Assembly (NCBI GenBank): GCA_021157445.1
Contig: JAGGWM010000069.1
Coordinates: forward strand, 1 to 5,850
Length of the DNA stretch: 5,850 nt
Reading direction: 5' to 3'
Source of the DNA: Thermococcus sp.
Lineage (GTDB): Archaea > Methanobacteriota_B > Thermococci > Thermococcales > Thermococcaceae
Numbering within the stretch: position 1 is the stretch's first letter; each line of letters opens with the position of its first letter. The translations under genes were made by a program, and so were the position numbers. The notes under the pieces are model-generated. The model ran no database searches. It was not told the origin of the DNA and saw only the letters and a program-made list of their open reading frames with translations. This document shows, piece by piece, positions 4,882-5,850 of this stretch.

Positions 4882-5850
4882 TTAATCTATAATTCTCTTC
4901 ATCCAGCTTCCCTTCAAGAACCATGCAAAAGCGAATAATCCTGCTATGACGTTACTAAGACCCATCCCAAGGAAAACTCCTATTGAAGATCCAAGAATCA
5001 AGTAGCCTAAGAGATAGCTAAGAGGAATCCTTAACCCCCAAAGCCGCAGAATTCCAAGCATCATGCTCTTCTTTGTATGTCCTGATGCCCTAAAAACATT
5101 GTTCACCACAACAAAAATGCCGTTGAAGAAGGGAACAGATGTGAGGAAATACTTCCAAACAAGGGCACTTTCCTTTATCACCCCCTCATCATTAAGAAAA
5201 ATCCTAAATATCGGAACCCGTAAAACCCCTATAACTACAACAGCACTCGTAGCTATTAGGAGATTGACCATCATAGTTCTCTCCGCGATCTTCTTTGCCC
5301 TCTCATAGTTTTCAGCGCCAACATTCTGGGCTATCATTGTTCCCATTGCCATACTTATCCCCCTGGAGATGCTAGTAAGAAAGTTCACGAGGCGTGTTGT
5401 AATAGTGTAAGCCGCATAAGTAACATCACCAAACCCAAATATTATTCTCGTGAGCACAACAAAACCAAAACTGTTTGCAGATTGTCCGATTCCCGAAGGC
5501 AGCCCCACCTTAAAAATACGCTTGTAGAACTCAAAATCTGGCTTAAGTTCCCTTAGTGTTAAGTGTATGGGAGCTTTTCCGGCAAAGAGGAGATAAGCCC
5601 CAATTATCGATCCTAGAGTATTTGAAAAAACCGTTGCTACAGCAGCCCCAGCAACGCCAAGCTTAGGAAGTTCAAAAAGGCCAAATATCAAAATAGGATC
5701 AAGAATTACGTTCATAAACACTGTGAATATGTTGATCTTAACTGGAGTTTTTGTGTCTCCTGTAGCCCTCATAAGGGCACTAAACACGAAGCCCATGAAT
5801 GAAAACGGTAAACCCAAAAAGATTATCCTAACATAAGTTAAGGCATAAGG
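4882..5850 (-). CDS. MATE-family multidrug/metabolite efflux protein, C-terminal two-thirds (5' end outside window)
   Basis: This is an integral membrane Na+- or H+-coupled antiporter of the MATE (DinF/NorM) group. The frame is open to the right edge, giving 322 visible codons, while family members have about 450-470 residues, so roughly the first third is missing. Counting from the first visible codon, the family hallmark LMRATGDTKTP lies at 26-36, followed by N47 and LDPILIFG (50-57), which mark the end of the first six-helix half. The second half begins near KVGLPSGIGQSANS and contains the internal-repeat counterpart MGTMIAQNVGAENYERAKK. About eight membrane helices are visible, with a short basic tail (KGSWMKRIID). 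A TTG at 5815-5817 is internal and not the start, because conserved MATE sequence (TYVRIIFLGLP) continues upstream of it. The gene precedes the AbrB-PhoU gene by 60 bp on the same strand, but that gene seems to have its own promoter. The substrate cannot be deduced. Confidence 0.9.
   Translation of the reverse strand, partial: PYALTYVRIIFLGLPFSFMGFVFSALMRATGDTKTPVKINIFTVFMNVILDPILIFGLFELPKLGVAGAAVATVFSNTLGSIIGAYLLFAGKAPIHLTLRELKPDFEFYKRIFKVGLPSGIGQSANSFGFVVLTRIIFGFGDVTYAAYTITTRLVNFLTSISRGISMAMGTMIAQNVGAENYERAKKIAERTMMVNLLIATSAVVVIGVLRVPIFRIFLNDEGVIKESALVWKYFLTSVPFFNGIFVVVNNVFRASGHTKKSMMLGILRLWGLRIPLSYLLGYLILGSSIGVFLGMGLSNVIAGLFAFAWFLKGSWMKRIID

Noticed and set aside
5815..5817. TTG as the start of the MATE gene
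   Set aside because: Conserved MATE sequence continues upstream to the window edge, and starting here would leave only about two-thirds of the protein.
1..5850. CRISPR arrays, tRNA/rRNA genes, insertion sequences or a defence or secretion system
   Set aside because: No direct repeats with regular spacing, cloverleaf sequences, transposase motifs or terminal inverted repeats were noticed by eye, and nearly all bases are in ordinary housekeeping or transport genes.

Overview
The window looks like a piece of a hyperthermophilic euryarchaeal chromosome, most likely from the order Thermococcales (Pyrococcus/Thermococcus) and of moderate GC content. The reasons are tight gene packing, Shine-Dalgarno motifs of the GGAGG/GGTG type, archaeal TATA-like promoters with very short leaders, and the gene set itself. 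That set is an archaeal RIO kinase, a plant-type asparaginase, an AbrB-PhoU fusion and a two-subunit-type lipoyl synthase relative. From memory, the order asparaginase, MFS transporter, radical SAM resembles TK2246-TK2247-TK2248 of Thermococcus kodakarensis. This was not checked by any search.

Layout. Plus strand, 1-807: the 3' end of a RIO2-like atypical protein kinase, then a 162-residue helical, TPR-like protein of unknown function four bases downstream. Everything else is on the minus strand and reads right to left. A MATE-family exporter (its 5' end lies beyond the right edge) comes first. Next is an AbrB-PhoU regulator with its own likely promoter. The third unit is a three-gene operon with its own likely promoter: plant-type L-asparaginase/isoaspartyl peptidase, an MFS transporter, and a radical SAM protein that I judge to be LipS2-like. 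The two strands converge with a 15-bp tail-to-tail overlap of coding sequence at 793-807.

How the genes may work together. Gene spacing within the asparaginase-MFS-radical SAM unit is 10 bp and then a 4-bp ATGA overlap, so transcriptional and probably translational coupling is well supported. A shared pathway is not evident. The MFS-radical SAM coupling is the best lead, and a transporter for a lipoate-related or amino acid-related compound is conceivable but unproven. The AbrB-PhoU protein is not next to Pst phosphate-transport genes here. No RNA genes, CRISPR arrays, insertion sequences or large repeats were seen, and no gene-free stretch exceeds about 75 bp. The region reads as ordinary core or semi-core genome. 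I did not find evidence for a wholly new system; the second-look items concern the lipoate-related gene, start-site corrections, the convergent overlap and small regulatory signals.
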